Made by a program: the position numbers and the translations under genes | In this document: positions 35,886 to 45,033 of the stretch, piece by piece | Position numbering within the stretch: the stretch's first letter is position 1 | How the letters are laid out: each line of letters begins with the position of its first letter | NCBI RefSeq assembly: GCF_013168275.1 | Contig: NZ_AP019547.1 | Coordinates: forward strand, 2,232,001 to 2,296,000 | DNA: 64,000 bases | Source of the DNA: Candidatus Nitrotoga sp. AM1P | GTDB taxonomy: Bacteria; Pseudomonadota; Gammaproteobacteria; Burkholderiales; Gallionellaceae | Direction of reading: 5' to 3' | The notes under the pieces: model-generated | Databases searched by the model: none | What the model saw: the letters and a program-made list of their open reading frames with translations, nothing else | What the model was told of the DNA's origin: nothing

Positions 35886-37205
35886 ATGATTAGCGAGACA
35901 AAAATGAAACTTAACTTAATTGGAATAATAGCCAGCTTTCTGTTGATCAGCGTAATTTCTGCCCACGCTGAGAACGACGAAGATGTCTTTTCAAAGGCAC
36001 AGCACTACACAGTACAAATCAGGAAAGCCGTTACTATTCCATTTGGAAACGATAAAAAAGGTACTGCGTTTGGGGCCGGGTTCGTGGTGGATACACAGCG
36101 CGGCTGGATTATGACCAATGCCCACGTGGTGTCACGCTCGCCAGCACGGTTGGAAGTTGCATTTTTTGGCAGGAAATTCGTACCAGCCAAAAAAGTTTAT
36201 GTTGATCCTTTCCTTGATCTGGCCATTATCAGTATTAATGAAGAGATGCAAAAGGCTACCGCAGCCTTACCCGAGTTAGAGTGTACGAACTTGCCCGGAG
36301 TTGGCCGTACGGTGGGCACTTTCGGTCATCCCAACGGCCTGAAATTTACTGGGACGCGTGGCATCATATCTGGGCATACCGCTAAATATGAATCGGAAAT
36401 GCTACAAACCGACGCTCCAATTAACCCCGGAAATTCGGGGGGACCGTTGATCAGTCTATCTTCTGGTCGTATTGTTGGAATAAATACTTCCAGTATGAAC
36501 GATTCCCAAAATAGCAACTTTGCCGTGCCCATGCAATATGCTTGCCGCGTTTTAGACCTCTTGCGTGAAGGGAAAGATCCTTCGCCTCCTGATTTGCCAC
36601 TGGCTTTTTTCAAGGCACCCAACGAGCAAATGCAGCTCAGAATTGCCCGTAGCCTGATTGATCCTGCCAAATTTGATATTCGGGCAGGTGATGAAATCGT
36701 TGGTGTGCCCGGTGTAGTGGAGTCTGTCGAAAACGAAACCCAACTTATTCATGCTCTTCGCGGAAGGCTGGGTAATGTTGCTTTACGAATAAAGCGTGAG
36801 GGGCAAGAGCTTGTAATTAATGGGAAATTGGAGCCCGTAAAAAAAGTTAATGACAAAACTTGCATTATGTTTTCCGGCATACTACTTTGCGAGACTCCGT
36901 CCTATATGGGACGAGATGATTTTAATCCGGGCAAGATTGCCGTTTATTTCGTCGAAGCAGGTTCACTTGGGGATTTCAATGAAATTGAAAAAATGGATAT
37001 GTTGAATTCCGTCAATGGAAAGAAGATAGAAACGCTAGATGCGTTTTATTCAGTGCTCAAAACGTCGCAAGAAGAGAAAAAGCCAATTAACTTTGTTTTC
37101 AGAGATACGGGTGGAAAAGGTGCACCTTCCTATTTTACTTATACCGAGCGTACACTTCCTGTCGAAAATCTTACTTGGGTAAGCAATGAAAAAAATGGTG
37201 GTTGA
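35886..37205 (+). CDS. HtrA/DegP-like periplasmic serine protease
   Basis: 439 aa with a Sec signal (ends SAHA). The trypsin-like domain has His80 (TNAHVV), Asp111 (FLDLAII) and Ser184 (NPGNSGGP), a complete triad. The remainder holds two PDZ-like domains (LRIARSLIDPAKFDIRAGDEIVG read in part; MDMLNSVNGKKIETLDAF). It differs from DegP/DegS by a cysteine-containing linker (KTCIMFSGILLCETPS). ATG 35886 is used; ATG 35904 is an alternative. Likely envelope quality control; it follows the lipoprotein gene after 196 bp. Confidence 0.85.
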   Translation: MISETKMKLNLIGIIASFLLISVISAHAENDEDVFSKAQHYTVQIRKAVTIPFGNDKKGTAFGAGFVVDTQRGWIMTNAHVVSRSPARLEVAFFGRKFVPAKKVYVDPFLDLAIISINEEMQKATAALPELECTNLPGVGRTVGTFGHPNGLKFTGTRGIISGHTAKYESEMLQTDAPINPGNSGGPLISLSSGRIVGINTSSMNDSQNSNFAVPMQYACRVLDLLREGKDPSPPDLPLAFFKAPNEQMQLRIARSLIDPAKFDIRAGDEIVGVPGVVESVENETQLIHALRGRLGNVALRIKREGQELVINGKLEPVKKVNDKTCIMFSGILLCETPSYMGRDDFNPGKIAVYFVEAGSLGDFNEIEKMDMLNSVNGKKIETLDAFYSVLKTSQEEKKPINFVFRDTGGKGAPSYFTYTERTLPVENLTWVSNEKNGG

Positions 37206-37336
37206 TTCATTGCTTTTATGTTGTTAAGACGGGCCTGACAGTTAATAATTTTGAGTTGATAAAACCATTGTTATATAAAGCTTATAAAACTCATTGAAAA
37301 ATGGCTCGTTCGCTTTTCGAATAATCCATTTAAATT

Positions 37337-37753
37337 TTACCACTCTTTAGTTAACTGAAATCTGGCAGGCAATAAATCTATTATTTCTCTTTGTACCAAA
37401 GTATTATATTCTTCATAGAGGGTATCGCTACAGTGAGCCAATTCTTCGCCAAATTGCTCTATGAACTTCTCATCTTTCCAGATCCATTCAACCGGAATGC
37501 ACACTCCGAGTTCATTTTCGGTAGGAAAACCGGATAAAACAACTCCAATAGCTTTCACTTTCAGTCCAGCTTGAGTAAAGCTTTTAATAAAAACTATATC
37601 TTCAGTCCTGATACTTTGGAATGTTTTAAATAAAACGGCTTCTTTTTCTATCGAGTTATCTATGCATACCACTCCCTGCTTAAAAAATTTTTCCGAATTA
37701 TGTTCATCTATTCCAAAAAAAGCGGTCATTGTTTCCACCTTTCCAAAGTTCAT
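37337..37753 (-). CDS. Hypothetical protein, possible PUA/EVE-like fold
   Basis: 138 aa, not recognised. No signal peptide, no cysteine cluster, no membrane segment. The central RTEDIVFIKSFTQAGLKVKAIGVVL resembles the strand-rich core of PUA/EVE-like nucleic-acid-binding proteins and of N-terminal parts of some restriction-type proteins. This is only a fold-level impression. It is flanked by a protease gene (plus strand) and an FAD oxidoreductase gene (same strand, 49 bp away), neither of which explains it. Lower GC than neighbours. Confidence 0.5.
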   Translation of the reverse strand: MNFGKVETMTAFFGIDEHNSEKFFKQGVVCIDNSIEKEAVLFKTFQSIRTEDIVFIKSFTQAGLKVKAIGVVLSGFPTENELGVCIPVEWIWKDEKFIEQFGEELAHCSDTLYEEYNTLVQREIIDLLPARFQLTKEW

Positions 37754-37802
37754 TTTTTATGAAATGACGATTATTAGGAACTCTAGTCTCATGAGATTTC
37801 AC

Positions 37803-39347
37803 TTATATTTTCGTACTGAGATTTCTTTCAAATTCGACTTCCGCGCGTAAGCACTCCAGATCCCGGTGAACGGTTGCCACTGCCAATTTTTTGGCGCCGC
37901 GACGATATGTGATCGTGCAGTTTTGCGTATCAGCGTCAAGCTGCCCGTCGATCTCGGCTTTGTCCCACTGCTCAGCGTGGCCGACATAAGCGAGGCCGAA
38001 ATCGTACTGCTCGGTCCAGAAGAATGGAACAGCGTCAAAACGTTCCCGCCGTCCAAGCATATTGCGCGCCGCGGTCTGTCCCTGACGCTCAGCAACAACC
38101 CAGTGTTCAACACGGATGTGTTCACCGGTAAGCATATCTGGCCAGCGTGCGATATCACCAGCCGCAAATATGCCCGAAACACTCGTTTCAAGATATTCGT
38201 TCACCGTGACACCACGATCCGTGGCCAATCCTGCCTGTTCCGCAAGTGCGATTGATGGACGTACACCAATGCCAACCACGATAAAATCGGCTTGAATTAT
38301 TTCTCCGTTCTGCAATGTGATGCTATGAGCGTCGATCGAGGTAGCAGTCGTATCGAGATGGAACGTTACGCCATGGTCTTCATGGAGTTTGCGGATGAAT
38401 TTTCCGACATCCGCTCCCAGAATTTTCTCCATAGGATTTGTCTCTCGTCCAACCACATGTACTTCGATGCCACGATTTCGAAGTGATGCTGCCACCTCCA
38501 GTCCGATGAAGCTTGCACCGATTACTACTGCTCGTTGTGAAATCAGCGCTTTGGCGATAAGCACGCGACTATCGGCCAGTGTGCGTAAATAATATACATG
38601 AGGGAGATCTCCACCAGGGACTTCAAGCCGAACCGGTTCGGCGCCAGTGGCGAGCAGCAGGGCAGCATAGGTAAAGCGACTGCCGTTCTCGAGTTGCACG
38701 TACTGATTCGCTGTGTTAATTGTGGTTGCTCGAGCGCCCAACTTCAAATCGATGTCATGTTCTCTGTAAAATTCTGGTGATCGGAGTAGATTGAATTCTT
38801 CAGGTGTCGTGCCTGCAAGATAACCTTTTGAAAGATTGGGGCGGTCACAAGGCTCAGATTCATCAGCGCTCAGCATGGTGATGCGACCGACATAACCCTC
38901 CCGACGGAGCATTTCCGCAGCAGCATTGCCAGCAGCGCCGCCTCCTAAAATAATGATTGGTCCTTGCAGGTTAGTCTCGCTTAGAGAGGGTTGTCGCTCT
39001 TGAATTTCGAGCTTCTCACGAACATATACCATGCCATCTAATTGTTCGACGCGCCAGCAGGAAATCGGATTTAGCGCTGGCGCGCGCAGCGCCTCTCCAG
39101 TACGCAGACTAAAGCAGGCATGATGCCAAGGGCAACGCAAAGTATCGCCCACCAGCAATCCCTCATTCAGCGGCGCTCCATAGTGTGTGCAGAAAGCACC
39201 GATGGCGAACAGCTCGTTGCCGGATCGCGTGAGCAGAACCGGTTCACCATGTGCATGTCCGAGCAGCATCTCGCCTTCTGAGATAACTGAGTGTGCAACA
39301 CCTGTTGCGAAATTCGGTCCGTCCAGTTTTGTTTTTTCTACGTTCAT
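37803..39347 (-). CDS. Rieske-FAD oxidoreductase (AIF-like)
   Basis: 514 aa. N-terminal Rieske [2Fe-2S] domain with CTHYGAPL (Cys53, His55) and CPWHHACF (Cys72, His75). Then a pyridine nucleotide-disulfide reductase fold: FAD loop IILGGGAAGNAAAEML, NAD loop AVVIGASFIGLEVAASL, and GIFAAGDIARW. C-terminal reductase domain. Similar to eukaryotic AIFM3-like and bacterial 'Rieske 2Fe-2S plus FAD' ferredoxin-reductase proteins. Likely passes electrons from NAD(P)H to an unknown acceptor. Start ATG 39347 lies in the stop of a 7-codon leader ORF (see separate entry) and has no ribosome site of its own. Confidence 0.88.
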   Translation of the reverse strand: MNVEKTKLDGPNFATGVAHSVISEGEMLLGHAHGEPVLLTRSGNELFAIGAFCTHYGAPLNEGLLVGDTLRCPWHHACFSLRTGEALRAPALNPISCWRVEQLDGMVYVREKLEIQERQPSLSETNLQGPIIILGGGAAGNAAAEMLRREGYVGRITMLSADESEPCDRPNLSKGYLAGTTPEEFNLLRSPEFYREHDIDLKLGARATTINTANQYVQLENGSRFTYAALLLATGAEPVRLEVPGGDLPHVYYLRTLADSRVLIAKALISQRAVVIGASFIGLEVAASLRNRGIEVHVVGRETNPMEKILGADVGKFIRKLHEDHGVTFHLDTTATSIDAHSITLQNGEIIQADFIVVGIGVRPSIALAEQAGLATDRGVTVNEYLETSVSGIFAAGDIARWPDMLTGEHIRVEHWVVAERQGQTAARNMLGRRERFDAVPFFWTEQYDFGLAYVGHAEQWDKAEIDGQLDADTQNCTITYRRGAKKLAVATVHRDLECLRAEVEFERNLSTKI

Positions 39348-39380
39348 TTTGTTTGACCGAAGCGCATAACACTTCTCCTT
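39344..39380 (-). promoter_or_regulatory. Seven-codon leader ORF with a strong ribosome site before the Rieske/FAD gene
   Basis: On the minus strand AAGGAG (39380-39375) lies 7 nt before ATG 39367, which opens a 7-codon frame (MRFGQTK) ending in TGA 39346-39344. That stop overlaps the ATG (39347-39345) of the oxidoreductase as ATGA. The oxidoreductase has no other Shine-Dalgarno, so its translation should depend on ribosomes finishing the leader. Whether the leader peptide matters is unknown. Confidence 0.55.
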
Positions 39381-39613
39381 TTATTAAGAATAAAGCTTGA
39401 ACAATGACCTAAAAAAATTGATACTTTGTTGTAATTATCTCTGCAATTTTTGAAGTGTTATGTGCGATAACTCACATAAAAATATCAATGTTTCTATTTT
39501 GGCCGCGTTAAAAAAATGAAACATCCGATATGCCAAATATTCGTTCGCCAGCCCCGGTTCTGATCGTGAAAAACAAGCGATTTCATTCGGTCTCGGGAGC
39601 AACAGCGCCAGAA

Positions 39614-40162
39614 TCATGAGGGTATCTCATAGGATGGATAAGTTATTGTCATGTCATCTACCTTGGCAAAAGAAGTTAGCGCATGCGACTGAAGTCGTGT
39701 TCGGCTGATAATTTCCTCGACCTGGGTACCGTGTACTAACAAGGCATCCGCAATTAACGAGCGATGGCAACGCCACGGGACAGCTTCGGCACACATCAGC
39801 ACCACCCGTTCATGCGTTGCCAGTTTCATCAGGCCCGCCAGATTTTCTGCAAATTCGGCAGTCTGCATATAGTCCGCATAACCGCGGAATGAAGCATTTC
39901 GCCAACCCATATTCGGAGACTCCGGGCTCGCACGGCGGAAGCCTCCCAAGCCGGTAGCGTGCGCATAGCGGATTCCGGTAAGTTCAAGTGCGATCGGCAA
40001 TGTGTCGCCGTTGAATTGCGGGTTGTGACGAGATCTTGGCACGCTACGTACATCAATGAGGCTTGTAACTGAATGGGCTTTAAGCAGATCGATAAACTCT
40101 TCCACAGGCCGTGTGGAATGCCCCACAGTCAATACGATAGGTTGAGAGCCTTGCTTTATCAT
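39614..40162 (-). CDS. DUF488 protein
   Basis: 182 aa of the DUF488 family, whose function is not established. Seen: TVGHSTRPVEEFIDLL, the family's DVRSVPRSRHNPQF, YADYM, LMCAEAVPWRCHRSLIA. The ATG is preceded by CGGAA. Adjacent to a UDG-family gene on the same strand. Confidence 0.88.
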   Translation of the reverse strand: MIKQGSQPIVLTVGHSTRPVEEFIDLLKAHSVTSLIDVRSVPRSRHNPQFNGDTLPIALELTGIRYAHATGLGGFRRASPESPNMGWRNASFRGYADYMQTAEFAENLAGLMKLATHERVVLMCAEAVPWRCHRSLIADALLVHGTQVEEIISRTRLQSHALTSFAKVDDMTITYPSYEIPS

Positions 40163-40223
40163 TTTTTCCGATCAGGTAGTGTGTGCATCAGGTTTTCTGG
40201 TAACGAAGTATCTTATTGTTTAC

Positions 40224-40850
40224 TCAGCTAGCGTGAAGTGCTTCGATCCTTGCGCGTAGCACGGGCAAAAGTTGTTGCTCAAACCATGGATTGCTGTTAA
40301 ACCATGGCGTATTGCGCGGTGAAGGATGGGGCAGGGGAAAGTATTGCGGAGCATATTCCTGCCATTTTCTGGTTGTTTCCGTCAATGACAGCTTGCGGCG
40401 GTTGCCCAGAAAGTAACGCTGCGCATACTGGCCGACAAGCAAAGTCAGTTCAATGTGAGGCAGCTTGGCTAGCAGTTGGTCTAACCATAACTCCGCGCAT
40501 TCGCGGCGCGGCGGTAAATCGCCTCCCTTCCCTCGCCCCGGATAACAATAGCCCATTGGGATGATCGCGATATGCGACTGATCATAAAAAACATTTTTAT
40601 CTATCCCCATCCACGTTCGCAGACGCTCTCCACTCGGGTCATCCCACGGGATGCCAGTAGTATGCACGCGCGCGCCGGGCGCCTGTCCCACGATCAGAAT
40701 ACGGGCTGTTTCACTGGCGCGCAGTACGGGACGCGGGCCGAGCGGCAAATATTGCTCGCACGCACGGCAATCGCGCACCTGGGACAATAATACTTCGAGA
40801 GTGGGATATCTTGTTTCAGACACAATTGTTTGCCTTGAGTTTAGCGACAC
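40224..40850 (-). CDS. Uracil-DNA glycosylase-family protein
   Basis: 208 aa of the UDG superfamily (PF03167), which removes uracil or related bases from DNA. Motifs: ILIVGQAPGARVHTTGIPWDDPSGERL near residues 50-75 (read in part), TLLVGQYAQRYFLG and the C-terminal PLPHPSPRN. The N-terminal CRACEQYLPLGPRPVL has only two Cys, so the four Fe-S cysteines of family 4 enzymes are not all present. The GTG start at 40850 follows GGGAA at 8-nt spacing and overlaps the small pgm-tail-like ORF. Confidence 0.83.
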   Translation of the reverse strand: MSLNSRQTIVSETRYPTLEVLLSQVRDCRACEQYLPLGPRPVLRASETARILIVGQAPGARVHTTGIPWDDPSGERLRTWMGIDKNVFYDQSHIAIIPMGYCYPGRGKGGDLPPRRECAELWLDQLLAKLPHIELTLLVGQYAQRYFLGNRRKLSLTETTRKWQEYAPQYFPLPHPSPRNTPWFNSNPWFEQQLLPVLRARIEALHAS

Positions 40851-40977
40851 TTAATGTTTCCCAATCTTTTGATGTTGAGTTGCCATTTTTTGTGTTTGCA
40901 ACAAGTACATCACTGATGATGGTTTGTGCTGTATCCAAGTCCTGTTGCAGATAATCTGCCGCGTGGACATTTTTCAT
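40816..40977 (-). pseudogene. Small ORF resembling the C-terminal end of phosphoglucomutase
   Basis: A 53-codon frame from ATG 40977, 31 nt after glgP. Residues ~8-27 (DYLQQDLDTAQTIISDVLVA) match the last residues of the Pgm encoded at 45034-46716 (DHLHRILTEAQTLISDALAT) at 10 of 20 positions. The DNA of 40909-40930 matches 45064-45085 at 20 of 22 bases. It is best read as the 3' remnant of a lost second phosphoglucomutase gene; the remaining codons continue into the start of the UDG-family gene. A functional small protein cannot be excluded. Confidence 0.5.
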
Positions 40978-41007
40978 ATGAATTCCGTGGTGTTGTTTCT
41001 GTAAAAA

Positions 41008-43557
41008 TCACCGCTGCCATAGGATGTGGGCTGTTTCCAAAGGTACTGATACACCGGGGTAACATGGAATTATTCGCGCGGTAAAATCTGTCGATGGTCG
41101 AGCTGCCGACACCGCCCCACTATATAGGTACCCGCCGACCGAATACGTCAGTTGGCTGATGCGCGCTATTTCTTGCCTGATTGGACTGCCTCCATCGATG
41201 CCGTCGGCGTATAGCTCGACTCGCACGGCATTTGCATCGAGGTCATCGAGGTAGACCTGCACTTCAAATACGTGTTGTTGCCCATTAGTCTCAACCTTGA
41301 CTTCGCCGAAGCGTAGCGCGGCCCAATGTTGATCCAGATCTTGCCGCCAATTAACGATCTGCACACCCACTGCACCTTTATTAACTATGCGCTCACGATA
41401 AGCTGAGACAGCGGGGAGGTAGTGTTGTTCCGTATATTCACGCACAGTACGGTTTGTAGAAAAGCGCGGCGTTAAGCGCGCCATGCTTTCCCGCATCCGC
41501 GCTACCCAAGCGGTGGGAATTCCCTCCTGGTTACGATTATAGAATTCCGGGATAACTTCATGTTCCAGCAGGTCATAAAGCGCTTCTGCTTCAGCAGCGT
41601 CCCAAGCCGGATCATCGCCGTGTTCTTCACCGTCCCCCAATGCCCATCCTACTTCCGGCGTGTAGGCTTCTGCCCACCAGCCGTCTAATTCGGATAGGTT
41701 GATTCCTCCATTGACGAGCACCTTCATCCCGCTTGTTCCGCTTGCCTCCCATGGTCGCCGGGGCGTATTAACCCAAACATCCACGCCTTGTACCAAACGC
41801 TCGGCTACCAACATATCGTAATCGGCCAAGAAAATGACCGGTGGATGAGACGTGTCCTGGCCAATGAATTGCGTCCATTTCTGAATCAGTGCGCGACCTG
41901 CCTGATCTGCCGGATGTGCTTTTCCCGCCAGGATCATCTGTACCGGACGTTGGGGGTTATTAGTGAGTATGTGTAGCAGTCGATTGAGATCATGCAACAG
42001 TAAATCCGGTCTCTTGTAGGTCGCAAAGCGTCGTGCAAAGCCCAGCGTTAAGGTATCTGGATCAAGCAGATGCTTCGCCCTGTTAATTGCTTCAATGGAA
42101 GCACCCGATGCGGCCAGTTGTCGACATAATCGTTTGCGTGCATATTTGATAAGAGATTGGCGGCTCTCGGTGCGCAGTTGCCACAATCTTGCGTCGGGAA
42201 TATTGCGAATATCCTCCCCCAAGGTTTCCGTCGCCCTTAGCCAGCGATCCTTTCCACAAACATTTGTCCAAAGTTCATCGGCCGCTACGGAATCCCAAGT
42301 CGGCACATGAACTCCGTTAGTGATGTGTCCGACCGGCACTTCGTCCAGTGGCCAGCGCGGAAAAAGTGGTTCAAAGAGGTGCCGGCTCACTTTTCCATGC
42401 AGACGACTCACGCCATTTACGGCCCCGCTCCCGCGAATCGCCAAATAGGCCATATTGAAACTTTCGGATGAGTCGTTCGGATTCAGACGACCCAGTGCAA
42501 GCAAATCGTGGAGTGGTATGCCGAGCTGATGTTCAGCATACCTTTTCAGGTATTGCTCTATCAGAGCCGGAGTAAAACGGTCAAAACCGGCGGCAACCGC
42601 TGTGTGTGTAGTGAAGAGATTGCCTGCTCGCGTAACGGCGAGTGCGACTTCGAATGACTGCCCGGTCAATTTCATGAAACTTCGCGCCCGCTCCAGAATG
42701 ACGAAGGCCGCATGTCCTTCGTTCAAGTGACAGACCTCGGGTTCAATACCAAGTGCAGTGAGTAATCGCCATCCACCAATCCCAAGCAGTAACTCCTGCT
42801 TGAGGCGCAACTCCGGCCCGCCGCCGTAGAGCTCGCTAGTAATGCCGCGATCTGCGGGGAAATTCGCTGCATCATTGCTATCCAGTAGATACAGTTTTAC
42901 TCTGCCAACCTGAACCTGCCAAGTGCGTAGCCAGACCGAATAACCGGGCAACACAATCTCTAATCTCAGCCACTCACCATTCGGGTGACGTAACGGTGTA
43001 ATTGGCAACTGTCCGGGCTCGTTATAGGGATAGAGAGCCTGTTGCATCCCATCCTTGTCGATCACTTGGCGAAAATAGCCTTGTTGGTAAAGCAGCCCCA
43101 CGCCGATGACCGGCACACCTAAATCGCTGGCAGCTTTGAGCTGATCACCAGCCACATTACCCAGCCCGCCGGAATATATGGGAAGCGCTTCGCTCAACAT
43201 AAATTCCATGCAGAAATATGCGACACAGCTTAGGGAAGATTGCGGATAGGTTTGTTGAAACCAAGCGGGCGCTTCTGCAGAGGCTCGTCTGGCTTGCACC
43301 AAATCATCAATACTTTTGCAGAAAGTGGGGTCGGCTAATTCGCATTGAAATTTCTCACGTTGAATTGTTTGCAGGACAGCCCAGGGGTTGTGAGTTAAAT
43401 CCCAAAGCTCGGGATTAAGCTGCCTCCATATTGAGTCGGCACCGTGACTCCATGAGGAGCGCATGTCCAAGGCAAGCTCAGCCAGTGCATCAAATCCTTC
43501 TAAATCATCGTGTAGGTGGCTTTCCATCGAATGGCTGACATGTATTTTTTCTTGCAT
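41008..43557 (-). CDS. glgP: Glucan (glycogen/maltodextrin) phosphorylase
   Basis: 849 aa, GT35 family, cleaving alpha-1,4-glucan with phosphate to glucose 1-phosphate. The PLP-binding lysine lies in ASGTSGMKVLVNGG; the N-terminal FCMEFMLSEALPIYSGGLGNVAGD (read in part) and GVGLLYQQGYF are typical of the short 'alpha-glucan phosphorylase' subfamily (DUF3417 start). Strong ribosome site GGAGGG before ATG 43557. It is in a same-strand block with aldolase, pgm, tkt, tal and zwf. Confidence 0.93.
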   Translation of the reverse strand: MQEKIHVSHSMESHLHDDLEGFDALAELALDMRSSWSHGADSIWRQLNPELWDLTHNPWAVLQTIQREKFQCELADPTFCKSIDDLVQARRASAEAPAWFQQTYPQSSLSCVAYFCMEFMLSEALPIYSGGLGNVAGDQLKAASDLGVPVIGVGLLYQQGYFRQVIDKDGMQQALYPYNEPGQLPITPLRHPNGEWLRLEIVLPGYSVWLRTWQVQVGRVKLYLLDSNDAANFPADRGITSELYGGGPELRLKQELLLGIGGWRLLTALGIEPEVCHLNEGHAAFVILERARSFMKLTGQSFEVALAVTRAGNLFTTHTAVAAGFDRFTPALIEQYLKRYAEHQLGIPLHDLLALGRLNPNDSSESFNMAYLAIRGSGAVNGVSRLHGKVSRHLFEPLFPRWPLDEVPVGHITNGVHVPTWDSVAADELWTNVCGKDRWLRATETLGEDIRNIPDARLWQLRTESRQSLIKYARKRLCRQLAASGASIEAINRAKHLLDPDTLTLGFARRFATYKRPDLLLHDLNRLLHILTNNPQRPVQMILAGKAHPADQAGRALIQKWTQFIGQDTSHPPVIFLADYDMLVAERLVQGVDVWVNTPRRPWEASGTSGMKVLVNGGINLSELDGWWAEAYTPEVGWALGDGEEHGDDPAWDAAEAEALYDLLEHEVIPEFYNRNQEGIPTAWVARMRESMARLTPRFSTNRTVREYTEQHYLPAVSAYRERIVNKGAVGVQIVNWRQDLDQHWAALRFGEVKVETNGQQHVFEVQVYLDDLDANAVRVELYADGIDGGSPIRQEIARISQLTYSVGGYLYSGAVSAARPSTDFTARIIPCYPGVSVPLETAHILWQR

Positions 43558-43608
43558 GTGTTTCCCTCCAAGCGTAGCGGTTATGCCATACCGATTGACG
43601 CGCCAGTT

Positions 43609-44634
43609 TCATTTTTCCAATTCAGAATCGTATTTACCACAACTCGCCCAGCCATTTAGTCGGGCGCGATGGTAAAACGCCTGTTGCGTAGCGGCCCCAT
43701 TTTCCGCCTTGCCCGCCCAGACCTGTAAAGCCGGCTGCTGCAAGGCGCGTCCATAGGAGAACGACAACGCCCAAGGTGCATTGGGAAACAGAATATTAAT
43801 AGCGTTAAGGTTGGCCGTCGCTTCCTCGGGTGATTGACCTCCGGACAGGAAATTTATGCTGGGCACTGCCGCAGGTACCGTGCGGCGTAACACCTTAATC
43901 GTAGCCGCAGCCACCTGCTCCGGACTTGCTCTATCTGGGTGTTTTTTACCTGGCAGCACCATGCTCGGTTTTAGGACGGTGTATTCCATGATCACCTTAT
44001 GACGGTACAGTGCTTGAAAGACGGCATGGATCACCGCCTCGGTAACTTCAAGACAGCGCTCCAATGTATGGTTTCCATCAATTAGTACTTCGGGCTCAAC
44101 AATAGGCACGAAACCTTCCTCCTGACAGACAGCCGCGTAGCGTGCCAGTATTTCCGCATTGGCTTCGATGCCGAGGATTGTTGGATTTTGTTCACTGATC
44201 GAGTACACCTCTCGCCACTTGGCAAAACGCGCCCCTTGCGCTTTGTAAATGCGGAGACGCTCGGCCAAGCCGTCGAGTCCCTGAGTGATCTCATCGCCGA
44301 ATGCGTTCGCCAAGGGAATCTTGCCTTTGTCCACCTTGACGCCAGGCACAATACCCTTTCTAACCAAGATCTCGGGTAGCGGAGTGCCGTCGTCTGCAAT
44401 TTGTCCAAGGGTGTCCTCAAACAAGATTGCCCCGCTAATAAACTTCTCAATGCCTGACGTAGTAAACAGAAGCGAGCGATAGGCGCGCTGCAACTCAACT
44501 GTAGACGTGGCCCCTATAGCTGCAAAACGTTTTGCTATGGTAGGCGTACTCTCATCGGCGGCAAGGATGCCTTTGCCCGGCACAACCATATCAGCGATAG
44601 TTGCCCGCAATTCGTCTTCAGTGCTGCGGTTCAT
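43609..44634 (-). CDS. Class I fructose-bisphosphate aldolase
   Basis: Cleaves fructose 1,6-bisphosphate through a Schiff-base lysine. 341 aa from ATG 44634 (MNRSTEDELRATI); reading from 44697 adds residues unlike the family. Seen: GKGILAADESTPTIAKRF near the N-terminus, YTVLKPSMVLPG with the Schiff-base lysine region, and FLSGGQSPEEAT, the class I aldolase signatures. Its start overlaps the end of the DUF2934 gene by 17 bp. Confidence 0.93.
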   Translation of the reverse strand: MNRSTEDELRATIADMVVPGKGILAADESTPTIAKRFAAIGATSTVELQRAYRSLLFTTSGIEKFISGAILFEDTLGQIADDGTPLPEILVRKGIVPGVKVDKGKIPLANAFGDEITQGLDGLAERLRIYKAQGARFAKWREVYSISEQNPTILGIEANAEILARYAAVCQEEGFVPIVEPEVLIDGNHTLERCLEVTEAVIHAVFQALYRHKVIMEYTVLKPSMVLPGKKHPDRASPEQVAAATIKVLRRTVPAAVPSINFLSGGQSPEEATANLNAINILFPNAPWALSFSYGRALQQPALQVWAGKAENGAATQQAFYHRARLNGWASCGKYDSELEK

Positions 44635-44881
44635 TATGGAGTTCCGATGGCTCGGAAAATAGCTGGCCGATTTCCGCTTCAGCTTCATACCAGTCATTTT
44701 CGGGATCGCCTCCCACGAAGCTGCGCTTCTGAGCTCGCCGGTATGCCGCTTCAGCGATCATTTGATGGCGTTGCTCAGGGGTGACGCCCATATGTTTATT
44801 GTCTGTAGACGTTTCCAGTTTGGATTCTTTGGATTTATCATGGGATGCGGAGTGTTTTTGTGGATGCAATATATTTTTCAT
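44618..44881 (-). CDS. DUF2934 small protein
   Basis: 87 aa from ATG 44881 with AAGGGAA upstream. The C-terminal half (HQMIAEAAYRRAQKRSFVGGDPENDWYEAEAEI read in part) is the DUF2934 core, a short helical domain found near sugar-metabolism and stress genes. The first half is Lys/Ser/His-rich and unstructured-looking. It overlaps the aldolase start by 17 bp, so the two are translated together. Role unknown. Confidence 0.75.
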   Translation of the reverse strand: MKNILHPQKHSASHDKSKESKLETSTDNKHMGVTPEQRHQMIAEAAYRRAQKRSFVGGDPENDWYEAEAEIGQLFSEPSELHNEPQH

Positions 44882-45033
44882 GACGTTCCCTTTCATTAGA
44901 ATAAATAGCAATTAAGAATAAACGGTTCATATTAAGCCGGTAACTAAAAACGTTCAGTGCGGTATCGAACAGACTGGGTTCGCGTTATGCTCGCTTGCCA
45001 TAATTTTTGATTATCATCAGTGTGATACATGCT

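Noticed and set aside
39435..39617. 60-aa minus-strand ORF between the Rieske/FAD gene and DUF488
   Set aside because: Located in an AT-rich gap, no family signal and no clear ribosome site.
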